Part shown: positions 26,190-35,728 of the stretch, piece after piece
Layout: the number at the start of each line of letters is the position of its first letter
How positions within the stretch are numbered: the first letter of the stretch is position 1
Origin: Pseudoscleropodium purum
Taxonomy: Eukaryota; Streptophyta; Bryopsida; Hypnales; Brachytheciaceae
Length of the DNA: 64,000 bases
Assembly (NCBI GenBank): GCA_963969395.1
Contig: OZ017795.1
Location: 30,795,063-30,859,062 of the forward strand
Reading direction: 5' to 3'
Notes under the pieces: model-generated
The model's database searches: none
The model's input: the letters and a program-made list of their open reading frames with translations, nothing else
Told to the model about the DNA's origin: nothing
Made by a program: the position numbers and the translations under genes

Positions 26190-26688
26190 TATGATTCAAA
26201 TCTCGTACACAAGGGCCAGGCATTTGCAACACCATTTTGCAATTTTTTGGTTCCATATTCCTAGTATCTTGAATTGAAGAGTTTATGGTTTCATAGCTTG
26301 AATAAGCCGTATCATTTCGAAGTTACAGCAAGAAATACAGAAACACTGATAAAACATGCAATAAGAATGAATCATTCTTCCTCAAAAAATGAAAATATGA
26401 TACAAAGACAGTCACAATCTGTACAATAACAGTATAAAATTCTCACTCCAAATGAGTATGGATAATTATACAGGCCCCGTGGAAATGATTGTAGGAGAAA
26501 AAAGAATACAACGGATGGGGACAAAGTATTCGAGAGCAGCCAAAAATTCTCTCTCTCTGAAGATCAAGATATGGATGATTATACAGGCCCGGTGGAACCG
26601 TGAAGCTCTACTACTACGTGGATCCGAAAATTACATTTTCTATGGAAAGGCATTCCTTCATCTTTGCAGAGGTTTAGTGGCTCCAGGT
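26190..26688 (-). other. FTR1 3' flank with a short direct repeat
   Basis: This includes the likely 3' untranslated region of the permease gene. A 26-base word (ATGGATRATTATACAGGCCC...) occurs at about 26457-26482 and again at about 26573-26598. A plus-strand ORF beginning inside the first copy (26452-27174) is antisense to permease exon 2 and is not a gene. Confidence 0.5.
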
Positions 26689-28160
26689 CTAGTGGAAAGT
26701 CTTGAGATGATCTTGGCCTTGCCGAACAATAGCAGCAGCCTCGGCTTCCGGGATGGCCCGCTTCCGCTTGACGTAGTTCTTGAGGCCAGGAACCTTGAGA
26801 CAGGCATTCATGAGCGGCTTCTTCAGCGGCAGCGAGCCTGTCCGCTCCTCGTAGAGCATGCAGATGATGCAGAAGATGATGAAAATCCAGTACACGTTGT
26901 ACGCGATGACCGAGCCGTAAGTCGCCGAGTTCTGCCAGCCGAGAAGCGCACTGAAGACATCCCACCCGTTGGACGTCTCCGGGTTGCAGCAGTTCACGTG
27001 CCAAACGGACTGCGAGATGTCGTACGAGCCCGGCCCACTGCCCGATTCCGCGACATCGCTTCCCACCTTCTGCGCGAATTGGTGGAACTGGATCTTCCAG
27101 ACGCCCCTGGAGAACATGCCTGCCGCAATCAGGTAGAGAATGCTTGTCGAGGCGATCAGGAAGAGCTGGATTGAGAGGACGTTTCCTCCGCGGTAGATCA
27201 AGTAGCCGATGAGTAGACCTGCGAGAATGTTGCAGCGGTTGTTTTAGTGGTGACTTAACGGGACTCAATGTGTATCCAGCTACTCGTAATTTTCTAACAA
27301 TAGGAGGAGTCAAACATAGTATAATAAACATGGAATTCACAAAATCTCTCAAATTCTGCCCGTGCCTGCCCGGGGACCCCCAAAAGCTCAGATACCCGTA
27401 GAATTCATATGTTTCGAATTCCCCATGTCAAGAGAGGAGTTGCGAAACATCCGAATGTTTATGAATTTAAAGGAAAATGATAAAACATGTGACATCCATG
27501 TAGACGTATATTTCAGACTTGTGCGACACGGATTTCACATCTGGTTTGACTCCCCCTCATTATTAAGGTCCCCCAAAAAATAAAATAAATACCTGCGAGA
27601 ATGCCCGTGCAGACTGGAATTGGAAACGCGGTCGCCTTCAGGCCCAGAGACACGCCACCCACAAACACGACGCCCTCAACGCCTTCGCGCAGCGTGGTGA
27701 TGAACGGAAGGACGAACATGGCGTATCTTCGCGTCAAGGCGCCCAGCTTGCCGCCGGCATTGTGGTGCTTGGCGCTGTCCATCACAGACTGCGCAAACTT
27801 GAGCCTCCATTTCTCCTTGGTCTTGTTGATTCGCAGCAGGGCCAGGCCCATAATGGTGATGATGAAGGTCGCAACGAGGTAGAAGATCCCCTCCCAGAGA
27901 TCCTCCGACTGCGCCCAGAGGTCTCTACCCAATCCATAGAAGACCCCGATGAAAACGCCACCGATGATCAGGCACAATGCGATGCCGCTCAGGGACCCCG
28001 CCCACACCTGACGTCGCAGCCGATTGTAGACCTTCTGGTCTTGGTCGGGCTGGCCCAAGCATTGCTTCAGGAACGACAAAAGCACGGAGATAATAATGAC
28101 CGCCTCGAGACACTCCCGAAAGACAATGAAAAACACCTGCACCGCAAATACGTCTGCCAT
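26689..28160 (-). CDS. FTR1: FTR1-type high-affinity iron permease (2 exons, 365 aa)
   Basis: Exon 1 is 28160-27593 and exon 2 is 27218-26689; splicing joins residue Gly190. About seven membrane spans are visible. The two signature motifs of the Ftr1/oxidase-dependent iron transporter family are present: RECLE at 15-19 in the first span and REGVE at 158-162 in the fourth. Yeast Ftr1 has REGLE at nearly the same positions, and these acidic motifs carry Fe(III). The C-terminal loop VWHVNCCNPE (261-270) and GWQNSATYGSVIAYNVYW (283-300) is of fungal type, followed by a basic cytosolic tail. The partner is the divergently transcribed FET3-like ferroxidase starting at 30144. Exon composition is much GC-richer than the neighbourhood. 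Fungal origin by transfer is inferred; retention from an algal ancestor is the alternative. Confidence 0.92.
27219..27592 (-). other. Single FTR1 intron (374 bp) bounded by a 13-bp direct repeat
   Basis: The sequence ACCTGCGAGAATG (plus strand) is present at both ends, 27217-27229 and 27591-27603. Each copy contains the AGGT that serves as a splice border: the upstream copy supplies the donor GT and the downstream copy the acceptor AG. Splicing therefore removes exactly one repeat unit plus the insert and restores GIL-AGLLIG. The interior is AT-rich with no ORF of note. It carries GGGGGACC/GGGGGTCCCC words and a 9-base echo (GCACGGGCA) of the adjacent exon at about 27358-27366. Confidence 0.9.
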
Positions 28161-28328
28161 GGTGACTGCAGAAGTGGGGGTGGGACGACTGAAAGGTCGT
28201 GGATTACCAGACTGAGGACTCTATGAATTGATTCGGAAACCACAGTACGGCCCTCTCCACCCCTGAGGAGTCAAGCGTGCAGCCCACACGCCCCACTCTC
28301 GTCCGGATCCCCGGGCTGTCGGTCTCTA

Positions 28329-28412
28329 CCCGCTGGCCCGTGGACTGCACCCGCTGGCCCGCAGACTGCACGCGCTGGCGCGTCGACTGCACCCGCTGGC
28401 CCTCGATTCAGC
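28329..28412. repeat. GC-rich 21-bp tandem repeat, four units
   Basis: Units start at 28329, 28350, 28371 and 28392 with consensus CCCGCTGGCCCGTRGACTGCA; the last unit is degraded at its 3' end. A fifth, diverged copy (GCCCGGTGGCCCGCGGACTA) lies at about 28467-28486. The array lies about 170-250 bases upstream of the FTR1 start codon. Confidence 0.9.
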
Positions 28413-28654
28413 TCTAGAACTGTGGTGGTGCCTTTTACAGCGGCACTCGCCCAGCACGAGCTCTCCGCCCGGTGGCCCGCGGACTACACACGCCAGCAAG
28501 CGCCTCTGATCTCGATGGATGGCCACGTGGATTGCATACGCCTGCTCGTGCCTCTCTCGACCCCATCTGTAGTGGCAGTGTGCTTAGAGCTGCCGAGCCA
28601 AGGCCGGGGCGACGGGTGGAGTGGGGATGCTCTTAGCCCAGCTAAATGGAGTAA

Positions 28655-28990
28655 TAATTATCTACAATTTGTGCACTGATATGTGCCGTGATATTTATCT
28701 AGGCTCCTTTATCTATATTTGCAATGGGATTTATCTACCTTGTGCACTGAGAATTATCTCTAATTTCTGCACTGACATTTATCTATACCTTCACTGAATT
28801 TTATGTTGATCTCTGTATACTGATAATTATCTATGATTTGTGCACTGTCTGCAGTGAGATTTATCCGCATCTGTGCACTGATAATCATCCGTCTCTGCAC
28901 TGGTATTTATCTATACCTGAGCACAGATGACTGTCTATATCTGCACTAATGTTTATGTACATCTGTGCACTGACATAGATCATTGATCAA
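28655..28990. repeat. Degenerate minisatellite with alternating TGCACTGA and TTATCT words
   Basis: Loosely periodic units of about 25-40 bases contain TGTGCACTGA followed by (A/T)TTATCTA. Exact TTATCT occurs at 28658, 28695, 28709, 28731, 28754, 28779, 28827 and 28907, with TTATCC at 28861. TTATCT is AGATAA on the opposite strand, the core bound by GATA-family factors. The array is between the two iron-uptake genes, 500-830 bases upstream of FTR1. Confidence 0.85.
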
Positions 28991-29016
28991 TGACGTGCAC
29001 TGATCAATGATCTATG
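28974..29016. repeat. Perfect 16-bp-arm inverted repeat with ACGTG in the loop
   Basis: The arm 28974-28989 (CATAGATCATTGATCA) is the exact reverse complement of 29001-29016. The 11-base loop contains TGACGTGC, and the same TGACGTGC occurs again right after the right arm at about 29015-29023. It could be a protein-binding palindrome or the tail of the minisatellite. Confidence 0.85.
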
Positions 29017-30143
29017 ACGTGCTGACTTGATGTTCAGATGAAAGTTCTGTTTACTGATTAATTGTTCAAAATTTAAGTTTATTAAATTATTTAATGCAGT
29101 TAATAAGTTCTTAAACATATTTATGCAAATGCTTTTTCTTGTCCAACTGCATGTTTTTAAAAGTATTTTTAAAATGAAACACACAAGCATCTAAATAACA
29201 TTTTAAAAATTAGTTTACTTGATGAAGGGTAAAAATATTATACAAATAAAAACAAATATGACTGTGAAATAAATGTGATACTGTCTGAAACGGAAAGGAC
29301 AGTAGTTAGGTAGGCATCCGCATCAAGAGCATTTGCACCAACAAGGTTATTATTTTACTTTTTTAGCAATAATTGTACAGTTTCTTTTAAAAACATGGGA
29401 GGTGTATACTCTCACCGCAGCAGCATCTAAACAGAGAACAGAAAATTGAAGTAGCAGGTGGCACATCGCAAAAAACGAAATTGACCTTCTCCTCCATATA
29501 ATAACCGCTTGGATTAACTTCGGCCCGTATGATGATTCCGACCTCCTTCCTCTGTTTGCACTTGGTGCTTGATGGAAAATATGGGGCGCCCCTTACACTG
29601 CATGCTAAAGTAGAAATCTGCCTGTGGCCAGTATACTGTAATCCCGCGAAGCATTTAGAAACGATTTAAGGGCCGGTGGTGGTAGTACGACCCTCTAATT
29701 CCATGGTAAAAGCCTGTGTAGGGCTGCAGCGGAGATCTCCAAGAGTGGCACGGGGCCAAGGTGGCACGCCAGAGAGAATGCAGCTGCAGAAACGAGGGAT
29801 GCTGTGAATCCTTCCGGTGCAGAGCTGCGCGGATCTTCTTCGTTTCTCGCGTCAGCCAGCATGATTCCGCTGCTTGCCCGAGCCACCGATGGAGCGCTCG
29901 CTGCTCGTTGACAGGGGATTCGTCGAACGCTTTACTGCCCCGTTCTCGCAATCCTCGACGCCGAGTTTGAGCACTAGCAGAGTCAATTTTCTGGTCGAAC
30001 TCGACGTTATTGTTGTTTCTTACACAGAATCTTAGCCGAGCTAACTATTAGGCCCATCTAAAGTTGAGAAGCGGTCCCCTAGAAACAAAATCCTAGTCGA
30101 ATTCGGTGCATTCCAGTGTTTCTCCTCCCGACATCACCACGAG

Positions 30144-31946
30144 ATGGCGTCGTGGCCTCGGGGTTCTCTCCTAAGGGCAGTGACCCTGCTGCTGCTCTGC
30201 GGGTGGTGCGCGGCGAAGACAGTCACGTACGATTTCAACGTGAGTTGGGTCACCGGCAACCCCGATGGCCACACGGAGAGGAAGGTCGTGGGCATAAACG
30301 GTCGGTGGCCGCTGCCCGTCATCGAGGTGGACAAGGGTGACCGGTTGGTGGTCAACGTGCACAACGGGCTGGACCGAAATGCCGCCATCCATTTTCACGG
30401 CATGTACCAGAACGGAACCAACCACATGGATGGGGCGAACATGGTCACCCAGTGTCCAATTCCGGCGGGATCGGACTTCACCTACAACTTCACGGTGGCG
30501 CAAAACGGGACGTACTGGTACCACTGCCACACCGATTTCTGCTACCCGGATGGCTATCGCCAGGCCCTGCTCGTCCACGACACCAACGCGTATTTCGAGA
30601 ATCAGTACGACGAGGAGATGGTCGTGACCGTAAGCGACTGGTACCACGAGCTTGTCGAGGGCATCGCGCCGCGTTTCTTGTCGCTGTACAACCCTACCGG
30701 TGCGGAGCCGATTCCCAACGCCTTCCTGTTCAACGACACGCAGAACGTAAGTATTCCGGTCAAGCCGAACACGACATACTTGCTGAGGCTTCTCAACATC
30801 GGAGCATTTGTGTCACAATACTTTTACATTGAAGACCACAAGTTCACCATCGTGGAGGTCGATGGCGTGTACACGGAGCCGACCGAAGCGGATTTGCTCT
30901 ACATTGCGGCTGCTCAGCGGTACGCGGTACTCCTAACGACTAAGAACTCGACAGAGCAGAATTATAAGATTGTCACTGTGGCAGACTCGGAGCTTCTCGA
31001 CGGGATTCCATCTCAATTGCAGCTGAATAACACCAATTGGTTGGAGTACAACGCAGCCGCACCACACGACCAAGCAGAGATGACTGTCGACACGTCCTCG
31101 GATCTCGTTCCGTTCGATGACTTCTCGCTTGTCCCACACGACCAATTGCCGCTGCTGCCGGATCCGAACTACGAGATCACCGTGGCCGTGAACATGGAAA
31201 TCTTGAAGGATGGCAAGGGCTATGCTTTCCTAAACGACATCTCATACACGACGCCCAAAGTGCCTACTATCTTTTCCGTCTTGTCGGCCGGCAATTTGTC
31301 TACCAATGCCAAGGTCTACGGGGACAACACGCACTCGTTCGTCCTCAATCACAATGACGTTGTCCAGATCGTTCTCAACAACAACGACGGGGGCTCTCAC
31401 CCTTTCCATCTGCACGGGCACAACTTCCAGGTCCTCGAGCGAGTTCCTTCCTACGGAGAGCACTTCTACGACTACGCAGACAGCCCCCTGCCATTTGATC
31501 CCAGCAACCACACCGCTTTCCGCGCCGTCCCAATGAGAAGAGACGTCATGGTGCTCCCACCAGGAGGTTACTACGTCATCCGCTTCGTAGCAGACAACCC
31601 TGGCGTGTGGTTTTTCCACTGCCACATCGACTGGCATTTGTCGCAAGGGCTTGGAATGCTCCTGATCGAAGCTCCCACACAAATGCAAGAAATTTATCCC
31701 GCAACCATGCCCAAGGACCACTACGACGTATGCCGGGCCGCACATGTGCCGTCCGTTGGCAACGCAGCTGGCAACACGATGGACTTCCTCAACCTGGCTG
31801 GCGAAAACAAGCAGCAGCCGTTTCTCCCGAGTGGTTTCACTCCCCGTGGTATTGTGGCTCTCGTCTTGTCATGCGTGAATGGTTTCCTAGGTGTGAGTTT
31901 CATCGTCCTCTACGGCTTGATTGACCCTACCTTCCGCTCGAAGTGA
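30144..31946 (+). CDS. FET3: FET3-type multicopper ferroxidase (intronless, 600 aa)
   Basis: A single uninterrupted reading frame starts at GAGATGG and opens with a signal peptide (hydrophobic 11-24). Three cupredoxin domains follow with the four copper motifs: HFHG (83-86), WYHCHTD (125-131), HPFHLHGH (419-426) and HCHIDWHL (492-499). Asp415, four residues before the third motif, matches the Fe(II)-specific Asp409 of yeast Fet3; Fet3 Glu185 is replaced by Asp165 in VSDWYHE. DSELLDGIPSQLQLN (281-295) resembles the Fet3 region around its third acidic residue. One membrane span lies at about 568-591 with a very short tail, as in type I Fet3 proteins. It should oxidise Fe(II) outside the membrane and pass Fe(III) to FTR1. 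Oddities: HCHTDFCYPDGYRQ replaces the usual HSHTDGQY-type motif and adds two cysteines. The gene is GC-rich without introns. Confidence 0.93.
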   Translation: MASWPRGSLLRAVTLLLLCGWCAAKTVTYDFNVSWVTGNPDGHTERKVVGINGRWPLPVIEVDKGDRLVVNVHNGLDRNAAIHFHGMYQNGTNHMDGANMVTQCPIPAGSDFTYNFTVAQNGTYWYHCHTDFCYPDGYRQALLVHDTNAYFENQYDEEMVVTVSDWYHELVEGIAPRFLSLYNPTGAEPIPNAFLFNDTQNVSIPVKPNTTYLLRLLNIGAFVSQYFYIEDHKFTIVEVDGVYTEPTEADLLYIAAAQRYAVLLTTKNSTEQNYKIVTVADSELLDGIPSQLQLNNTNWLEYNAAAPHDQAEMTVDTSSDLVPFDDFSLVPHDQLPLLPDPNYEITVAVNMEILKDGKGYAFLNDISYTTPKVPTIFSVLSAGNLSTNAKVYGDNTHSFVLNHNDVVQIVLNNNDGGSHPFHLHGHNFQVLERVPSYGEHFYDYADSPLPFDPSNHTAFRAVPMRRDVMVLPPGGYYVIRFVADNPGVWFFHCHIDWHLSQGLGMLLIEAPTQMQEIYPATMPKDHYDVCRAAHVPSVGNAAGNTMDFLNLAGENKQQPFLPSGFTPRGIVALVLSCVNGFLGVSFIVLYGLIDPTFRSK

Positions 31947-32046
31947 TTGTAGTAGTAGTTTTATCAGGATAGCACATAAACCCACAATTTCTTCGTTTCA
32001 TCGTTTACAACTTGAGTGATCCTAACTTCGGCGTGAAGTGCTTGTA
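31898..32046 (+). repeat. Degenerate duplication of the ferroxidase 3' end
   Basis: The end of the coding sequence, TTTCATCGT...CTTGATTGACCCTACC...GAAGTGATTGTA (31898-31951), is repeated imperfectly at 31996-32046 as TTTCATCGTTTACAACTTGA...GAAGTGCTTGTA. In the last 35 bases, 28 are identical. The second copy still reads LSDPNFGVK where the gene reads LIDPTFRSK, but no longer stops there. It lies within the presumed 3' untranslated region. Confidence 0.75.
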
Positions 32047-32121
32047 TAATTTTTTTCATACGTTGCTATCTTTATTGCCTGTTGTACATGTGGTCTTGCG
32101 AAAAAAGTTGTGGGTGTGATG

Positions 32122-33591
32122 TTATTCCTCGTCCAAATACACTACCTGAAATGGGATCAACTTCGTGCATCCTAGCAGAAGAGTCGGGCCGAAGAGGAGT
32201 GCAAGCATCGATGCACTGTTGATTATGCGGTAGTGCATTTCTATAGTCTCCCTTCTGAACGCGCATCCTGAATTTTCGAATATATTTAGGGGTTTGCTAG
32301 ATTTTTTTTTTAAAAAAGAGTGAAAAAAATTCATATAATTCTCTACATCAAAAGTCGACCTGCAAAGGCACATGATGATGCAGATCACCTTGGAGAAGTG
32401 CTGTCCAATGTGTTTATATAACACAAGTGTTGCTTCAAATTCTACTCTTCTCTAAATTGCACAGTTGAGATTTCAAATACACTACAAAAGCGTTGACAAC
32501 CTTCTCATTCCAACACTCCCCTCGTCATTTTGCTATTCATGTGTTACGGAGTAATTCAGAGTTCACAATCCTCTGGTCTACTCCAAGTGAGTACAAGAGG
32601 GATCTGTAATGGGCTTCGTAAATTTTTATGAATATCCCCCTTTCATCACAGTCTTGTTGATTGATGTGAACCAATGGGTGTGAACTAAAAAAATGTTAAC
32701 TAGCCAAAGAGTGTATGATGAACGCCTCTTAGAATTGTCATAGAACAGAAGAATGCATAGAATTAGGAGGGTTTCAAAATGTTACCGATCCTGGAAGTAC
32801 TCTCCACGACCCATCCATTGATGCGAAGTACGATCGAGTGAAAGCCGATGGGTTGGTCGACGTGAACGACTTCATCAAAGGATCCAGCTCCCTCAGGGAA
32901 CAAATGGCAAGCATTGTATCCACACTGCCCAGGTCCGTAGACGCTGCCACTCTACAAACACAGACATTCAAGTGTAAACTGGTCGATCAGTACGCAACAC
33001 TGACATGTGAACGATGGTTCTTGTAAAATTAGAACTTGTAGACTAAATTACACAGAAAACCTTTTCACCGAGATTTTTGGAGCTCTATGTACCAGTGGTA
33101 AGGACTTTCAGTACACGATAGGGAGACTTCCCTGTATATCTTGCACAGGATTATCATTCTCTACGATGTTGTCTAAACGTTCCTGGAAAGTAAGTGTCAA
33201 TTTAATTATGTTGAAAATCCTGTTGTAACTAAAGCCTGACTTGAGGCTTCATCACGTAAGAGGTAATTAGAAATTGCTGGAGCTAGCACTAAATCGTCAG
33301 ATTTCAAGCAAGTGTCTACGAAGTGTCAACGCATTTGAACCCTAGTTAATTCTAGTGCACGTCAAACCACCTGTAGATCGAAATGAACAAACATTGAAAC
33401 AGCAGAAGCATGATTTGGGAGGGTTTAAACGACATGGGGCTAATTAACGTACCTGACATAACCCCGTCTGTAATCGAGATTCATGCTCGTGCAGGGGGTG
33501 ATGCCATTTTCGGGCGCAGGACAAAAACGTTGTTGTTCTTCACGGTCGCGCAGGTGAGGCCCTCTAATCCCCCAGCAAAGGCTTACAAACA
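32122..33591 (-). CDS. Possible small cysteine-containing protein gene (3 exons seen, 5' end not found)
   Basis: Minus-strand exons 33591-33455, 32951-32786 and 32267-32122 (TAA stop) have GT..AG borders and join in frame. The reading is LTCATVKNNNVLSCARK...GLCQ, then SGSVYGPGQCGYNACHLFPE...GFHSIVLRINGWVV, then CAFRRE...GCTKLIPFQVVYLDEE. These exons are GC-richer than the surroundings. Several cysteines suggest a secreted protein, but I do not recognise the family. No start codon with a signal peptide was found upstream, and the first acceptor (GTAAG) is poor. It could be a decayed gene or a chance alignment of splice-like sites. Confidence 0.3.
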
Positions 33592-35552
33592 CTACTGTGG
33601 GAGCAGTTGGAAGGGTTGCAAGTTTGCCAGCAATTCTGCAGAGACGGTACAAATGAGCCCATTAATGAATTTCACACTGGTCAGATACTATTAATACTCT
33701 GGTGTATGGCAATCAGGATAAACCTAAGTTAAGACTGTTAGAGCATCCCCACGAGGGACCCTGAGAAAGGACACTGGGAAACACAATGGAGGGAGGTGCT
33801 GAAAATCCCCAGTGAGTTATCAGAGGCAGGAACCCAGCAGCACACTGGGAATATACACTGGGAGTTCTTTACTGAACACTGAGCCTGCTTTGGGCTTCGT
33901 GTCAGTGCAAATAGAAGCAGGGAGTGACCCAGGGCTCTGCAAACTTCAGAAAAAAAAACAGTGTTCAACAGGGTCTACACACTGGAGGGACAAAAAACAG
34001 TGAGAGAATGCAGTGTTCCTGGTGGGGTACTTTGGAGACCTTGACTTTCTTTTGGGTGCCCTTATGTGATTCCAGTGCGTTTCCCAGTGACTGGTGGGGG
34101 GATGCTCTTCAAATGGCAGATTTCAGTGCAAGTGGCACAGATCTCAACTTCTCAGTTCGCACCTGAACCTTCCAATCTGCAAAAGTCCTAGTGTGTCAGG
34201 GCTCTGGGCACTTGAACCCCATCACTTTGTCCTCTGAAACGTAGATGCCAGGGTAACGAATATGACCATTATTTAGACTCTGCCTTCTCATTCATCAACC
34301 TCCAGTGGACCAACCACTAGAGAAGTGACCGACCGACTGACACGAGTACTGACACGAGAGATGGCACAAGAGGAATGGAAATATATATAATATCACATCT
34401 GCGATTGTAGTTGATGGAAGCTTGATTCGAGAGCTCCACCACCTGGGCTTCCTTTGAATCCAAGTAGTAATCCCCTCCTTCTTCATCTCCACCAATTACA
34501 GCGGAGAACCCCACCAGCACGATGCGAGCAGAGCAGAAGCGAATCCCAGCAAAATCGACTCCTTCTTCGATTCTGCAAAAGAAAATTGACAGTTACATCA
34601 AATGATACCGATGTCGAAGCACAAGCCCCAATAGATTCGATCGAACCGACATGCATTACACTTCTTCGTCACTTGGAATTAATGGTGCTACTACTACATT
34701 GGACATATAGAAACAAAGTTTGCAATGGAAACAACCGTGAACGACTAACAGACTTACGTTTGGCTGCTTCTTCGTCACTTCAAATGATCGATGCTGCAAT
34801 CAAAAAATTATTATTATTAATAATAAAATTGGATTATATTTCTTTATTAAAGTTTTTATTAAATATTTTTTCTTTAGTTTTTGCTGATTTTTTTCAAATT
34901 ATTTATTTTTTCAAAATCAAGATAGCTATCAAGACATAAACAATTAAGTTTTTCTTCTTTAGAAATTTTTGACATTTTATAAAAAAGGACTTTCTAAGTG
35001 TCCCATTCTTTTTTTTTCCTTTCTAAATAATATTAGTTTCTAAATGATGTTAGCATTAGTTGTTTTTTAGTTTTAGTTTTAGTTTATACAATAATAGTTA
35101 TGTGACAAGTAGGTTTTTCTTTTAATGAATTTTAAATAAAATTATTAATTATTATTTTATTTAAAGATATATAGAAAATATTTAAAATATTTTATTTAAA
35201 TAAGATACATAGAAAATATTTAAAGTATATATATATAAATAAATAAAAACTATCATTTTAAATAAATTTAAATAAATAGAAAAGATATGTTTTCTTTGGA
35301 ATTAATTGTTTTGGAAATTGGAAAAATTTTGATATAAAAAGAATGATTCTGTATTTTCTTTTCTTTTCTTGCTTTTTGTAATATCAAGCTATTTTTACAT
35401 TAGTGTTAGACTTTTTTTTATTAAAAAAAATTGTAATTTTATCCATAATTTTTTTAATAATATACTTTTTTTTTTTATACAATTTGTTTTATCGAGTAAA
35501 GTCAAATACAAATGAAATTTGTACTGCAAACAATGCTTGAATGCATTGGTCT
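33592..35552. other. Intergenic DNA with a short inverted-end element, then very AT-rich DNA
   Basis: At 33740-33752 AGAGCATCCCCAC has an inverted partner GTGGGGGGATGCTCT ending at 34108, so 33740-34108 may be a ~370-bp MITE. Its interior repeats CACTGGGA/ACACTGGG several times. A single similar end (GTGGGGATGCTCTTAG) occurs at about 28621-28636 near FTR1. From 34795 to 35500 the DNA is extremely AT-rich, with no gene seen. Confidence 0.5.
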
Positions 35553-35728
35553 GAGTGCGGTTATTTTGACCACCATTTTGCGTAGTCCCAAAACAACTAC
35601 AGATTTTTCTTTTCAAATTTTTCACTGCATTTTTTTGAATTTGGAGGAGTGTAATATACCATTGGGGGGAATTGGGGGGAGTGTAGTGGTTTTGGAACTG
35701 CGCAAAATGATGGTCGAGATAACCACAC
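35553..35728. repeat. Short fold-back repeat, ~50-bp arms
   Basis: The arm 35553-35602 (GAGTGCGGTTATTTTGACCA...) is an imperfect reverse complement of 35679-35728 (...ATGGTCGAGATAACCACACT), around 80 per cent identical by eye. A 130-codon plus-strand ORF (35512-35904) that runs through it is probably fortuitous. Confidence 0.6.

Larger units (their letters stand above)
28161..30143. promoter_or_regulatory. Shared divergent promoter region of FTR1 and the ferroxidase gene
   Basis: The start codons of the two genes face away from each other across about 1.98 kb. From the FTR1 side it holds a GC-rich block with 21-bp repeats (28329-28412), then a minisatellite rich in TTATCT and TGCACTGA (28655-28990), then a perfect inverted repeat (28974-29016), an AT-rich stretch (29040-29290), and a GC-richer stretch (about 29640-30143) that likely contains the ferroxidase leader. 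Co-regulation by iron is expected from the fungal precedent, but I see no motif that proves it. Confidence 0.6.

Noticed and set aside
26452..27352. Long ORFs of 240 and 257 codons overlapping FTR1 exon 2 (plus strand 26452-27174, minus strand 26579-27352)
   Set aside because: They are other-frame or antisense shadows of a GC-rich exon whose real frame shows clear FTR1 motifs.
30171..31745. Antisense and alternate-frame ORFs within the ferroxidase gene (for example 158 and 167 codons on the minus strand)
   Set aside because: GC-rich coding DNA lowers stop frequency in other frames; the 600-codon plus frame explains the region.
26689..31946. Bacterial or fungal contamination as the source of the FTR1/FET3 block
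   Set aside because: The block continues without a visible break into AT-rich plant-type DNA on both sides, and FTR1 has an AT-rich GT..AG intron. Only read-level evidence can settle it, so it is kept as a check in the finding.
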